From Whalleya microplaca (Eukaryota > Ascomycota > Sordariomycetes > Xylariales > Xylariaceae): a stretch of DNA of 64,000 bases. The stretch's first letter is position 1. Each line of letters starts with the position of its first letter. This document shows, piece by piece, positions 1-13,096 of this stretch. A model generated the notes under the pieces. That model had not been told where the DNA came from, did no database searches, and saw nothing but the letters and a program-made list of their open reading frames with translations. Made by a program: the position numbers and the translations under genes. Where the stretch lies: contig MU385768.1 in NCBI GenBank assembly GCA_022497155.1, positions 186,001 to 250,000 of the forward strand, in the 5' to 3' direction.

Positions 1-664
1 GGTTCCGAAAACAAGCGTAGGATAAAAAAGTGCTCAGACTCAGGCCTTGAAGCAATTGGAAATACCTGATTCTCATTGGCCGGCGTTTGCCTTGGCCGGG
101 CTCAACCGTGATCCACGTGACTTTGGCCATTTAAAGCCAACCAAATATCCATTTTTGCGAAGACGTCTATTACGCATGTACATCGATCGCACCCATCGTC
201 CCGGCAGCACAGTGCCAGAATCCATTGATTTCTTATCAAAAACCTTGTTAATTTAAGTATACTGGAATTTTAAAACAATTTAGCTGGGAAAGCACGTCTC
301 AAACATGAATTGATATAGCGACCATTCGAGTAAGGCTACCTAAGGTTGTTGACAGAAAGCATCACCGGCCAAATATGCGTGCCAATGTTCGGACAACCGC
401 AAGCCAAGGCTTTTAAATGATACTTATATTCAGACCTTCAATCACAAATTCTGATGAGAAAACAACTCAGTTGAAGAGCTGTCAGTTTGAACGCGACAAT
501 TGCTTGATGCCATATGCAGGCTAAGTTCTATATGTATTTCTTTTGTTGTGTCAAATCCCAAGGATATCTTACCCATCATAAACCTCGTTTCTTTTGTTTT
601 TTATTATTACAAACCCGACTATTTTTCTGTAACCCGGTGGTAAGTAGCATCTTACCTTTTTTTA
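1..664. other. Intergenic, no gene seen
   Basis: AT-rich left edge of the window. A 69-codon open frame near 47-256 begins at TTG, not ATG, and shows no recognisable domain, so I do not call it. The part next to 665 is the 3' flank of the DAHP synthase gene on the minus strand. Confidence 0.6.
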
Positions 665-1969
<1,305 letters not shown>

Positions 1970-2660
1970 GCTGGGCTAATTTCAGTAGTCTAAGACTACT
2001 AGAGGGTACACAGATGGCTTTTTCAAGGTGCTTCAAGAGTCGGGTGGCACGCAATTGACTAGAGACACACGATGGGCTCGTTGTCGCAAAAGTTTAAGTC
2101 TGTACCTGTGATGTTCGAAAAACGTGTGACCGAGGGGCGATAGTGGGGGATATGCAGTGAAATTTTTAGTACGATTAAATAGGGTAGGAGGGGCACCAAC
2201 ACCCGACGGCGGGGATGCAGGGATGACACCCCCCCAGGTCACCCAGGTGTGGCAGCACATGTCCATTTGAATGGTTCACATTACACATACATACGTTTTG
2301 GCACACATAAGCGGTCATGTAGCTTGGCAGTCTGGTCATTGAGAAATATGTGCTGGTAATAGATGTGTTCTCGGATGAGACCAAGGAGTTTCTTCCGTAT
2401 GTGTTAATTCTATATTGGAAATATGTTCCTGGTTTAAGCTTATCCGGGAATAACACTGTTTCTAGCGTTACATATCTATAATAATACATAACATACATAC
2501 CCCTGATACCTTATTGTTGAAGTCCTTGGGTCTATTGATCTGCCTAAGTATTATATATTAGCATCTATGGGTAGGTAACTCGATCATGTCTTCATAAGAA
2601 TTATCTCAAACACGGGTAGTCTTCCGAGGGTTTGTCTGTTGTACATTATTATGTCTGCTT
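1970..2660. other. Intergenic: promoter side of ARO3-type gene, 3' flank of next gene
   Basis: No gene supported. Short minus-strand frames at 2033-2266 and 2175-2498 have no domain signature. The stretch holds ARO3 upstream DNA (low end) and the 3' flank of the FAR-17a-like gene (high end). Confidence 0.5.
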
Positions 2661-3443
2661 TCATTCGTCTTTAGCCCGGATGCCTGCAGGATTAGTCACG
2701 GCTTCTTTCTTGAACTCCTCGATACCGTTGATCTTCCCAAACCCCCACTTCAGCATCATGGTGCTCCCTGTCATCAGCAAAGCAGAGAACGTGAAAAGTA
2801 GCGCGCGTTGCCAGACACTCAACATGTCGAAAATGGGATATGGATACCTTGCACGGGTTAGAGAACACTTAGCGCTTTGTTACCAGGCCAGACAAGAAAA
2901 AAGCATCGCTTACCAGCCGTTATGCGAGAAGCAGTATTCTACCCAGAACCAGTACAGAAAGGCCAGGGCTTCGCTCAGCGCCAGTGCCGCATAGCCATTG
3001 ATGGTCCATGGCGGGCTAAGAAGGAGAAGGTCCAGCGAAAGGAACAAGGCCGGCGCGGCGTGAAAGCCGAAGTCGGGCAGGAAGTCGAGCTGGAAATCAG
3101 GCGGGAAGACGAGGCTCTTGTCGATGGCGCAGAGCCCCCAATAGAGAATGCTGATCAGCACTTCCAAAGGGGCTGAACATACAGACAGTACGTTCTTCAG
3201 TCTGAACAGAGGCGCAGAGAGCGTAACGTCCGCGACGAAACCAACCGTGAAGGTGCATAAAGCGAGCGAGAGGCCGAGGATGGTGAGGAATTGGAAGTGT
3301 CCGCCAAAGGCAAGGGACATGGGCGTCTCCCATCCAGCAAGGAACCTGAAGGAAGCTAGGAAAGACGCGATGCCGGCGAGGTGAAGCAGCAGGGAATGTT
3401 GCCTTGACGGAGATGCCAGCCTTTGAAGCGGATGATGAGCCAT
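2661..3443 (-). CDS. FAR-17a/AIG1-like integral membrane protein
   Basis: Two exons, 3443-2914 and 2847-2661, with a 66-nt GT-AG intron (2848-2913) encode about 238 residues. The first ATG (protein start MAHHPLQRL) is used; the frame continues upstream only from a TTG. The protein has roughly six hydrophobic segments, for example LLLHLAGIASFLASFRFLAG, FLTILGLSLALCTF, APALFLSLDLLLL and ALLFTFSALLMTG. This pattern and the DFGFHAAPAL segment fit the FAR-17a/AIG1 family. In animals AIG1 and ADTRP are multi-pass threonine hydrolases of fatty-acid esters of hydroxy fatty acids, with an active-site His; the His in DFGFHAAP may be the counterpart. Activity in fungi is not established, so lipid hydrolase is only a possibility. 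Confidence 0.75.
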
Positions 3444-4105
3444 TTTCCTTGTACAATCCCCCTTCACAAACAATATCTAGGTAATGAGTGCCGCAAGATC
3501 TGATAATGCCGGAATGTCCGACTCGAGAATATACTTGAGGTAAGTAATACTAGGGCTGATATAGGTCTTATGTAACTGGCGATATTTCACTAACATGTAG
3601 ACGGGAGCTTGGGCAGTGAAATTGTTGTTACTGCAAGCACTAGTGACGCCATGCGTGGGAATTCTCGGTAACAGTACCCACTATTTCGCATCAAAACCGT
3701 TATATGCCATCTGCCCGCCTACCCGCGTACCGGTGTCTCGGAGATATCAGGATAGCGAAGTAACATATTCACAGACAAGGCGACTACTTGCAGTATAGTA
3801 CATACAGGCAACAGTCTATCGCTCACTACACACCTCGCTTGCTCCATGTAGTATTTTCAATGAAGATAGGCCGGCCATGCGCATTATAACTCGAAATGGA
3901 ATCATTCGCATAATTAAGTGACATGGGTATTGTATGAATTTCGATATGGGTGAGACTCTACCCACGAAGTATAGATTTGATCTCGTATACCTGATGACCC
4001 CAAACATGCTGACATGCAGATATCTACCTAATCCTCTCCTGGGGTTCCCCTGTCTATAGTCTCACAGCTATTTCGCTCATGCGCGCCAGTCGATGATTCG
4101 AGCAA
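3444..4105. other. Intergenic, no gene seen
   Basis: Holds upstream DNA of the FAR-17a-like gene and the 3' flank of the WD40-cyclophilin gene, both minus strand. Short frames at 3616-3798 (+) and 3816-4007 (-) have no recognisable content. Confidence 0.5.
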
Positions 4106-6020
4106 CTATGTTACATCAATATTGAGTATCTTGATATCCTCTTCTGGTTTCTCCTTGTAGGTGCGCGTGTTCTCTATCTTGTGGATGACGTCGAGCCCCT
4201 GCACTGCTCGTCCAAAAATGGTATGTTTGTTATCAAGCCAGGGAGTCTTCTCGGTGGTGATGAAGAACTGGCTGCCATTGGTGTTTGGACCGGCATTTGC
4301 CATGCTCACTGTATAAGGCTTGTCATGTTTCAGAGCGCTAAACTCATCTTCAAACTCCTTGTTCCATATGCTCTCGCCGCCTGTCCCGTCGCCCAGTGGG
4401 TCACCACCTTGGATCATAAACTTGCGGATCACTCTGTGGAAGATAGTGTTGTTATAGTAGCCTTGTTTAGAATGAGTCACGAAGTTCTCGACAGCCTTCG
4501 GCGCGGCGTCCGGGAAGAGTCGGATGTGGATATCTCCATAGCTTGTATGAATGATAGCCGAAGTGCCAGTCTCGGCCGTCTTCTTCTGGGCCGCCTTCTT
4601 CGGGTTCAACAGTGTCGGTTTCTCGTTTTGTACATCTCTTTCCGACTTGATTATTTCCTCATCATTCGTAAACATGTAGAAGCGTACTTTGTCCACAGCT
4701 GTGGCGATGAGCATTGGATCTCTTGTCTCGGACTCTTGCAAAAGAGGGTTGCTCGAAGCGGCCATCTCCACCGTCGTAACTCCTTTCTTCTGCGGTTGGC
4801 CTTGATACAGAGCAAGGTTCAGTGGTCTAATATGTTCATCCTTTGCATATATCTTCACAACTTGATTTGTAAACGTGTTCAAGACTTTGACTCCAAGGAT
4901 GGAGCCATACAAGATAAAGTGCCCAGACTCGTCAAAAATGACATTAACCTTGTTCCGAAGCGAAGGGGACTCAATTTCCCGCTCCGCAGCAAGTCGCCTA
5001 CCAAAGTCAACGTCATCGAGCTTCTGCAGGGCCGTTCCCGCTTGTTGCATTTCTTCGATAACCTGTAGCGACTCGTCGTAGGTCCGATATAGCTTGGCCT
5101 GGGCAAACTCGAAGACTCGGATCTTACGATCAGGCACCGAGAATGTGACGAACTGATGACCTGATGGCGATATTGTCAAAGAAACTGGCACCGATTTTGC
5201 CTTCTTGTATTCATAGAGGCTGGTACCACTCTTCAATGGGAAAACGTTATCCGGTTTGTCATAATTGGCGTTTGGCGACCAATACTCGAGCATCCCATTG
5301 TCATCGGAAGATACCACGCAGTCATATGCATCGTTGAAAGCCATGAGGGACACAACACTTCTATGGAGAAATTTGATAGTGTGCACCGGTACTTGATTTT
5401 CCCCTCGTCCATCGTATATATGAATCACGGGTTTCGAGTCGTCCGAGACGGCCAACAAAGGCAGCGAGGCGCCGCGTTTGTGCACCCAGCAGACGCATCT
5501 AGGTACATAGTCGAGGGCAAACATGGCAAGGAGGTCGAAGGTAACAACGTCGAATATTTTGATGGTCTTGTCGACACCGGCTGTCGCAAAGCTTCGGCCA
5601 TCATGGCTGACGGACACGGACCGTACCTCACCGTGATGGGCCTTGAATTCCTTGACAAACTCGATTCCCTGTGCGACTTTCTTCCAGAACTTGACCACCC
5701 CGTCCACCGAGGTCGTAACCAGGAAATCGGTCCGCGTCACATTAACGAAGGCAAGATGTTCCTTGTGCATGAGGGATTTTGAATAGCGTGTCGATTTCGG
5801 GAGTGCTTCGATATAGAGCTTTTCGTAGGGCAGCTTGCGCCGTTTCTTCTTGGGCGCGGCTGTCGACGAGGGTAGCTGAGGTCCCATGTCATCGTCGTCC
5901 GAGGAGCTACCTAGACGAAGTTAGCCAACAGCCTTAGAGGTGTTTGTTCGGAATCTGCGTACTGTCGCCATTGTTCTCTGAGAAGTCCGAACGACTTCTC
6001 TTGTTACTCGCTTCTGCCAT
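4106..6020 (-). CDS. WD40-cyclophilin peptidyl-prolyl isomerase (PPWD1 family)
   Basis: Exons 6020-5963 and 5910-4106, split by a 52-nt intron, give 620 residues. A basic, acidic-patched N-terminus with KKKRRK (a likely nuclear signal) is followed by a WD40 propeller at about residues 60-330 (repeat cores such as EFKAHHGEVRSVSVSHDG and FATAGVDKTIKIFDV). A cyclophilin domain occupies about residues 470-620. In it FHRVIRKFMIQGGD supplies the catalytic Arg and the Phe/Met/Gln contacts, followed by ANAGPNTNGSQFFIT and PWLDNKHTIFG with the cyclosporin-contact Trp. PPWD1 homologues join the spliceosome and isomerise Xaa-Pro bonds in splicing factors; that role is known for the family and inferred here. 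All key catalytic residues visible to me are intact. Confidence 0.95.
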
Positions 6021-7436
6021 ATTGTAGATTCGCACTTGACGAATGTTGCGAAAGATGGGATCGCAGGCAAGGCTGGTGAGCAATTGCGACTCTAAAACTA
6101 GATAAAAACGAGTTGAGGTCGATTAGTAATTATTATACTCGTAAAGTAAAAACTGTATGGATTTTCAAGGCTGAATTGCCATGGCTTTAAAACTTTCGTT
6201 GAATGTTTTTGTCATATGTACTATACGGAATTAGAGACAGAAGAAAGCTCAAGCTTGAAACAGCTCTACCTGCAACAGCTGCAGACAAACGTGCAAGCAA
6301 CATTTCCACGGGGCCAGGGGGGCATAGCGCCGTGTGGTCAGTGCTCAACAAGACTTCTACCCCGATGCCCCACCATTCTTAATTCTCCACTTTAAGTTAT
6401 CTGGACCCTCTTGTACATGTAAGCACGGTTACCGAACTCAACTCAAACCTTGGAACACTCTGGCGGTACCTCCCTGGTATCGTCACCCCACATTGGCCGT
6501 GGTTCTTATTACAGTTATATATTTCGTACACCTCCTCCTACCTTGCCTTGCTTGCCTACGTATACTGTCCACTGTGCAGTCACATCAGATGCGATGCTGA
6601 ATTACTTGAATTACTGTACATGAACAGATTCTGTATAGTGTAGTAATACTCCCCGTACAAGCATCAACCAACACAGGCTTCGCGTATCGGTCGGATTTAA
6701 TCCCCATACGGCCGCTAAAGATTAGATTAAACGGCTTCCTATCAGCTCGGGGTCTTGACGTCTCCCTGCGTCTCCCTGCGTCTCCTTGCGTTCGCACGGA
6801 AGAGCGAGTGAGCACGTGTGGGGGATGTGTCGTACATTGCCTGTTCCTTTGGAGGAGGTGGACCAATTCCAGGCTCGCCTGGGATTCGGGGATCTGGGGG
6901 TGCGACAGCTGCAGGCCACTCGCTTGGTGATAGGTAGGCGAGGTAGGCAAGGTAGGCAGCCCGCCCCATTCCCGTCACCCTCCGCCCTCCCGGCCAGCCT
7001 GAGCCTGGTCTTGGCCTTATCTCTGCCTGTGTCTACTAGACCAGGATAGTCTAGTCAAAACTCCTCACTCGCCAATCTAGTCGAGTCAGTAGACAAGAAG
7101 GGTATATCAATCACATTCCCGGGCCGGGTCGAAAACCTCCCCACCATATATATCTATCGTCTTGTCACATCCCCCCCCTTTGCAAGTGTCGCGACTTTCG
7201 CTGTGCCGTCTTATCATCATCGCGTATCCTGTTATCCTGCTACCTACTACCTACTACCTACCGCTAGCATCCTGCTTAGCAAGCATCTAAGAAACACTCG
7301 CAACTCTCAAGCCGAGAACACCAGGCAACCTTGCATGTCGAATATGCGCAGTCGCCGTCACAACGAGGGATATTGTGCTCGTGCAGATTCCCACACGTAG
7401 TCCACTCGCCGTCAGTGAGAGACCAGTCGGCATATA
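6021..7436. other. Divergent intergenic region between cyclophilin and Zn2Cys6 genes
   Basis: 1.4 kb shared upstream DNA of two divergent genes. It contains a 10-bp tandem repeat (see 6761-6790), a TAGGTA/AGGTAGGC-rich stretch at about 6930-6960 and a CTACCTA-type tract at about 7241-7262 that lies about 175 nt before the Zn2Cys6 start codon. No coding region is supported. Confidence 0.5.
6761..6790. repeat. 10-bp tandem repeat, three units
   Basis: Three head-to-tail copies of TCTCCCTGCG, the last with one substitution, in the region between two divergent genes. Too short and simple to assign a role. Confidence 0.8.
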
Positions 7437-10098
7437 ATGCCACGCCCGAAGAGGCCAGGTGCACCAGAACCGAAACGGCGAAGTCGAAATGGATGTTGGT
7501 CAGTTTCTTGTTCCGTGCCACAATGCCCTCCAACTGACCTTGTCAAGGCCGTGTAAAAACCGCAAGATCAAATGCGGGGAGGAACATCCCAATTGCTTAA
7601 AGTATAATCTCCCCTTTGACATCAATATTCATGTCTTTGCGAGATTCGCGAGTATTCAAATGTTCTGATGCTGACATAACTCGTTGGAAAGCTGCCAGAA
7701 GACCGGTGAAACATGCGACTACAGCATTCGTTTAAACTGGGAGGGACGACGGGGCAAGCGGCCCGAGTCCGGTGTCATTGATTTTGGCAATGAAGTTCCT
7801 TCGCCACCCTTGCCAGCTAAAGGATTCAAATTGGTCCATCAGTATCCTATGTCGGACGCACCAGGGACCCGGAGACTTGAGCCCCTATCTAGCTCGGCAA
7901 GCCAACCAAAAGGTGAACGAAACAGAGTCCTACCTCAGCCTACAGGGCCCTTGTTCGAACCAGTTACCACGAGTGTCGACGATGCAGCAGAATCTTTCCA
8001 GCCTCCGAGTAAACGGGCAAAGTTGACTTCGGATGGGCAGTCAGTTGACCCAATTGATCAGAGGCACAACTCCTCGGCCAGCTCAACTATAGATTCAAGT
8101 GTAGCCTCTTTCCGGTTTGCGGTTGGCTCTGGCTTATCTGTTGGGTCTCCGCTGACCCCTACCACGCCTTCCACCTTCAGTGATGACGATCAGCGTCACA
8201 CAAGTCGGAGACTATCTGTCAATTCTCTCCTATCGGCGCCTCCTGGTCCGCGGGCATCACAAGACGAGAATTCTAGTCGTTCTAAGGCCGACCTTCCACC
8301 AATAGACACTCGCACACGTGTATCAGCAGAGCAATCCTCCTACTACGGCCTTGATCGGGGCTTTGCAGATCATGACCTAGGAAAGAATGATGACACGAAC
8401 GCCATTAGCGGAGCCTCGCCTCTAGTTCAGCGTGATTTTGACACTCCCTTTAGTGAACTAAACGATGATATGTTTTGGAATGAGTTCGGGTTCGGGGTTG
8501 AGACTAACGAATTCAATGATGAGGATGGCGGGTACTACTCCAAGCCGGTCCAGATATACATTCCACGTTGTCTCGAACCCTTACCTTCGAAGTAAGGTCT
8601 ACTGTAACCTTGAAACATTATGCATTGCAAACTGACGCTGTGCTAGGCTCATCGAGAACCCTATGAACCTTCTTGTGAGTAGCTCTAGCGCACTAAGCCT
8701 TAATGTATGCTGATGAATTTGACAGTATTTCGTAAGTCATACTACCGTCTCAGAGGTAAGATTGTGACGACTAACCGAATAGCATCATTTTCTAAACCAT
8801 ACCGCTCGTGGTCAGTTCGCTTCCTCGCGTTGGGGCTCAGTTCATTCTCTGATTCGAGAGCAGTTCTCGTCCCTTACGATGATCCACATGCGAACCCCTT
8901 TCGAACAATTCTTCCGCAAATGGCGGTCAAAAATGACAATCTCTTAGCTCTTCTGCTTGCATATTCTGGTAGTACTACTCCTACTTTGGTATGACTCCTT
9001 TTACTAATCGTGGTTGAATAGCTTCCCATAGAGCACGCGTCTTGAATCACCTAGAACCTACGTTGAGAATTGCTTACTGGGTGGAAGACATTTTCCCTGA
9101 TCTTCGACAGGCTCTGAACGATCCAAACAGGAACTTCTCAAATGCAAACCTTGCCACTGCAATTATGCTCGCTTCGCTAGAGATAATATCCCCCAAAGTC
9201 TTCGGATATGACATCCCGTGGCAGAAACACCTCAGTCTGGCTAGAGAACTTATTACTGCTCGCCCTGGCGGGCTACACGGGTTTCAGTCTAACTTCCGGG
9301 AAGATCCAGTGTGTTCGTTTCTATGGAGCTGGGCCGCTTATCTTGACGTTATAGGAAGTTTGAGCGGAGGCCCCCGAGACTCCTCGTCGGCCTGGATATT
9401 TGACTACGAACTAGACGACATCGTCGATGGCTATGATGAAATAGACTGCATCATGGGGTTCACCACGCGATGCGTCTATCTTCTCTCTAAGATTGCTGAC
9501 CTCGCTAGGAAGTGCGACGCTGAGCGCATCGGACAGGATCTCAATATGCGGGACGGTTGGGAACCAAGTGAAGAGGTCGTCGAGCAAGCTTGGAAGCTCC
9601 AGGAGGCCGTTACAGCGAGCATGCTTCAGTCGCCGGTTCCTTGCAAGCACATACACAAGAAAGGCGATGTGGAGAAGTGGGACAGGCGTGAAATGGAAGC
9701 GACCAATGCAGCTTTCCATTGGGCTGGACTCGTTCATCTGTATCGCAGAATCATGGGCAAGCCGTCCGAGGACGCAATTGTCCAAACAGCAGTTGGAAGG
9801 ATTATCGAATGTTTTAGTCGGATCCGGCCGGGCGGGACGGCCGAGTCTTGTCTCTTATTTCCTATGTTTACGGCGGGATGCGATGCTAGGGATGAGGGAC
9901 ACAGGAGTCTCATTCTCAATCGGTTCGTGACGGCGGAAAATCACGGAATGACTCAGGCGAGTTCCACGGGCATGGTATATTCAAATGACAGCGTCTGACG
10001 AAGCCGTATAGGTACATAACGCGCGTCGACTTATGCAAAAGGTTTGGAAGACACAAAAGCCTTGGGAGACTTTGGTAAGCACGGAATTTATTGGGTGA
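7437..10098 (+). CDS. Zn2Cys6 transcription factor with fungal-specific TF domain (arca/PF11951-like)
   Basis: Nine exons: 7437-7498, 7548-7601, 7692-8591, 8647-8674, 8726-8731, 8783-8810, 8864-8968, 9022-9956 and 10012-10098, giving 734 residues. The DNA-binding cluster is assembled from the first three exons: GCWPCKNRKIKC, HPNC, then NCQKTGETCDY, a complete CxxCx6Cx6CxxCx6C pattern. A Ser/Pro-rich linker follows. The regulatory domain then begins at about residue 340 with IENPMNLLYFHHFLNHTARV, followed by NPFRTILPQMAV, LLLAYSASHRARVL and, at the end, HNARRLMQKVWKTQKPWETL, all typical of fungal_trans_2 regulators. The fifth exon is only 6 nt and the last intron starts with GC. Target genes are unknown; the convergent FMN oxidase is a candidate by proximity only. 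Confidence 0.9.
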
Positions 10099-10569
10099 GG
10101 ACCTTTATGGGATGGGGCGTCAGGACAGTGCACAACGTTTAGCACTTTTGGGCGCGGATTCATACTTATCAGCCAGGCGAACGGAGGGCGGGAAAACATC
10201 CAAGTCCCTCGGGTATGGAAGGACCTAGTGAAATGGATATATATATCCATCTGGAATGATCATATGTTAAGTAGAGGAACGGATAATGAGTGACCGAGCT
10301 ACACGCCGATGGAAGCTGCAATACGTTTAATGATCTGCGAATCATCTATTATGAGTTATGCGAAGATACGTTTATTCACCTCATGGCTTTGATGACCAAA
10401 GTTGGTTAAGAACACGCGAAGTCAGCCATAGGTCTACCAAATATAAGTCTGATAAGTTTTTTTTATCAAACAGTTTCTACCCTTATATACAACTCTGTCA
10501 TACTATCAAAGGTTGATGTCTACATGACATGCTCTAAGGAGAGGCACACTACCTTCCTCAGTATGGTAG
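10099..10569. other. Convergent intergenic region
   Basis: Holds the 3' flanks of the Zn2Cys6 gene (plus) and the 2-hydroxyacid oxidase gene (minus). AT-rich with a T8 run near 10459. No gene seen. Confidence 0.5.
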
Positions 10570-12022
10570 TTATAGATTCGACTTGATATCTCCACCATAC
10601 AAGGTCCTCTTCAGATTAGCTTTGCTGAGATCGGCTATGTTCTTGATACCTGCCAGTCCCATCGAGCCATCTAGTTCTGCCAGCAGCGATGCGAGAACGT
10701 GTTTAGCGCCAGCCTTGCCTGCAATCCCCAGACCATACATGACGGGCCGGCCTACGAGGACAGCCTTTGCGCCTAAACTCAAGGCCTTCAGGATATCTAC
10801 GCCCGTCCGAATGCCGGAGTCGAAGAGAATGGTCATCTGGCTTCCTACAGCTTCAACTATGTCCGGAAGCATCTCTAGTGATCCCACCGCTCCATCACAC
10901 TGTCGGCCGCCATGGTTGCTTACGATGATGCCATCCATGCCGTACCGTAGCGCTAATACTGCATCGTGGGGATGTTGGATGCCCTTCAGAACGATAGGGC
11001 CGTCCCAGCTTTACATAAACAAGTATTAGTAGATACTCCTTGATAGCAACATCGAATGTTTATGTTGTATATCAGAAACCCCGACTCTGAAAACACCCTC
11101 GCACGAGTGTACGTGGTTTGTAAGATAAACCGAAATAGGGGTAAGGAACGCCTGAATACGTACTGCTTCTTAAGTAGTTCCAGGTCCTCCCAGCCATGGC
11201 TCTCGCCCGAGAAAACCTCGCTGATCCAGTACCTCGAAGCCTGCACCGGACTCTCCTCAGGCGTGTCGCCATCGTTCAAAGCCGCAAACTTCCTCCTGAA
11301 CACGGGATCCGTGAAGCCCACGGTATTGCCCTGTCCCGTGACGAAGGGCAAAAACGTCCTATCTAGATCCGCGGGCCTCCACGACATGGTCGCCGTATCC
11401 AGCGTGACCACGAGCACCGTGAACCCGGCCGCCCTGGCGGTCCGCAGGATCGACGCCGTGATCTCGTTGTCCATCGGCCAGTACAGCTGGAACCAGCGGG
11501 GCTGGTCGCCGCTCGCGGCCGCGACTTCCTGGATCGTGCCCGTGGATGCCGTGCTCATGATATAGGGGACCTGGAGCTCGGCGCATGCGGATGCTGTCCC
11601 GGTTTCCCGGTCTTCATGGTATACCTCCTGGACTCCGACGGGAGCGCAAAGAAGGGGTGACGCTGGCCTCGGTAAGCAAAATGTGTCCCGAGGCAGCTTG
11701 TATACCTCCTGAGGCCACACGCACCGTACTGTTTCCCGAAAAGCTGTACCTTCAGGTCTCGCGGGACGGTTGGCCGCAGCATCCGCGGAACGATCTTCCA
11801 GTGCCGGAAGGCCAACCGATTGGCGTCCATTGTTGAACCCTCGCCAGCTCCGCCTGCGATGTAGTCGTAGGCCTCGGGGCGCATTACCTTCTTTGCCTGG
11901 GCGCTGAGTTTGTTGGGGTCCGTCGTGGTCGGTGGGAGGATGCCCTGCATGATGCCCTTGGTGTAGAGCTCAACCTGATAGGCGCTATACGCGGTGGGTG
12001 CATCGTCGTCGTCTTTCTGCAT
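10570..12022 (-). CDS. FMN-dependent 2-hydroxyacid oxidase, lactate 2-monooxygenase-like
   Basis: Exons 12022-11725, 11662-11164 and 11008-10570 give 411 residues. The family oxidises 2-hydroxy acids such as L-lactate with FMN. Visible family motifs: YDYIAGGAGEGSTMDANR near the N-terminus, LLCAPVGVQEVYHEDRE, STAST, FQLYWP, VTLDTATMSWRPADL, GPIVLKGIQ, IIVSNHGGRQ with the active-site His and substrate-binding Arg, FDSGIRTG and KAVLVGRPVMYGL for FMN phosphate. The FQLYWP and SWRPADLDRTFLPF segments are closer to bacterial lactate 2-monooxygenase than to flavocytochrome b2, and there is no cytochrome b5 domain. The protein ends in SNL, a weak variant of the peroxisomal PTS1. The exact substrate cannot be read from the sequence. 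Confidence 0.9.
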
Positions 12023-13096
12023 TGCTGTAGCTGTTGGCCCGTTGGTGGAATATACAAATAGATAGCTTCGAGTCGAATCTTGGTGTATGCTATGAGTTTA
12101 AGCTAATGAATTCACTACTTATCATAACACCAGGAGGTGGGATCTGAAAAACGAGGTTTGTAGTGACTTATATCACAAGGCCTACATGTAGAACTAGAGC
12201 CTACATGTAATTTGTGGCTTGCGGGGATATGCATTACCGTTGAATAGCCAACAGGGATTATATTCCCGAGGTTCATCATTCACTTTGAGTTCTAGACTAT
12301 CATACACGTAGACCACATTGGGTGGTTTGGTGTCTTTTTGAGAGTTTCTTGCTTCCGAGGTTAGATAGTAACCAGCAAAACATTCATGTTCAATACACAT
12401 AAGCTCTCATACTCTCTTAAAAATATTTTGAATGGCATTTTGAATTAGATGTCTTGATGACAGCGGTAACAGATCCTTTACAAAATTGCCTGTATTATAG
12501 TCAAGTCTAATAGACTTGACAGGAGCTTATAGATGAGACATACTAGAAAGGGATTTCTAATAGATTCTTTGATTGAAGCTAATCTGAAGAGCCCTCATAT
12601 ATAGAGTTTTATATCTTATACTGTTTTACACTTGTATCACTTTGAGTTAATTATGAGAAGGGATAATACTTGGTAGAGACAACTCATGATTTGATACAAC
12701 GACTTATAAGGTAGTCGGTATGTAAGTGCATATAGTTGCTGAATCCCATGAGGATTAGATTACCCTAGGTAGAGAGCGTAGTGCTAACTTGACATAAGCT
12801 ATCTTGCCTAAAGCCGCCTACAGGTGTCAGCCAAAGGGGCTTGATTAGGCACTGAAGGTCATCCAATACAGTAAGTAGCATTAATTGCTCTGCTATCCGA
12901 TAATAGAGATACAGAGGTATGTATGTACGGAATACATGCATGTGAATTAGCGGGGTAATTTTACCCCACCAAGACCTCAATTTTTGATAGAGACGCGTGA
13001 TAGCGCGTTATGATAGCTGACAGACACCCATAAGAATTCACAGCAGACAGATACATCTTTATCCTCTTGAGTTGTCTTTGAAGCTAGCGGCAAAAA
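12023..13096. other. Divergent AT-rich intergenic region
   Basis: About 1.1 kb of mostly AT-rich DNA upstream of both the oxidase (minus) and SLD5 (plus). A minus-strand frame at 12194-12400 lacks any recognisable domain. The only element I can argue for is the ACGCGT box at 12993-12998. Confidence 0.5.
12993..12998. promoter_or_regulatory. Candidate MCB (MluI cell-cycle box) upstream of SLD5
   Basis: A perfect palindromic ACGCGT lies about 100 nt before the SLD5 start codon, with a second GCGCG core a few bases further on. MBF (Mbp1-Swi6 type) binds ACGCGT in promoters of G1/S replication genes in yeasts. Position and target fit, but a 6-mer alone is weak evidence, and another ACGCGT occurs inside SLD5 exon 1. 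Confidence 0.45.

Noticed and set aside
4181..5068. 295-codon plus-strand open frame opposite the WD40-cyclophilin
   Set aside because: Antisense shadow; the minus strand encodes all conserved motifs.
8732..8782. Alternative Zn2Cys6 model with a 30-nt exon (8726-8755) and a 27-nt intron
   Set aside because: A 27-nt intron is too short for fungal splicing, and the extra ten residues break the conserved YFHHF segment.
7437..12022. Possible small gene cluster of Zn2Cys6 factor plus FMN oxidase
   Set aside because: Only two convergent genes, flanked by housekeeping genes; no transporter, synthase or further tailoring enzyme nearby.
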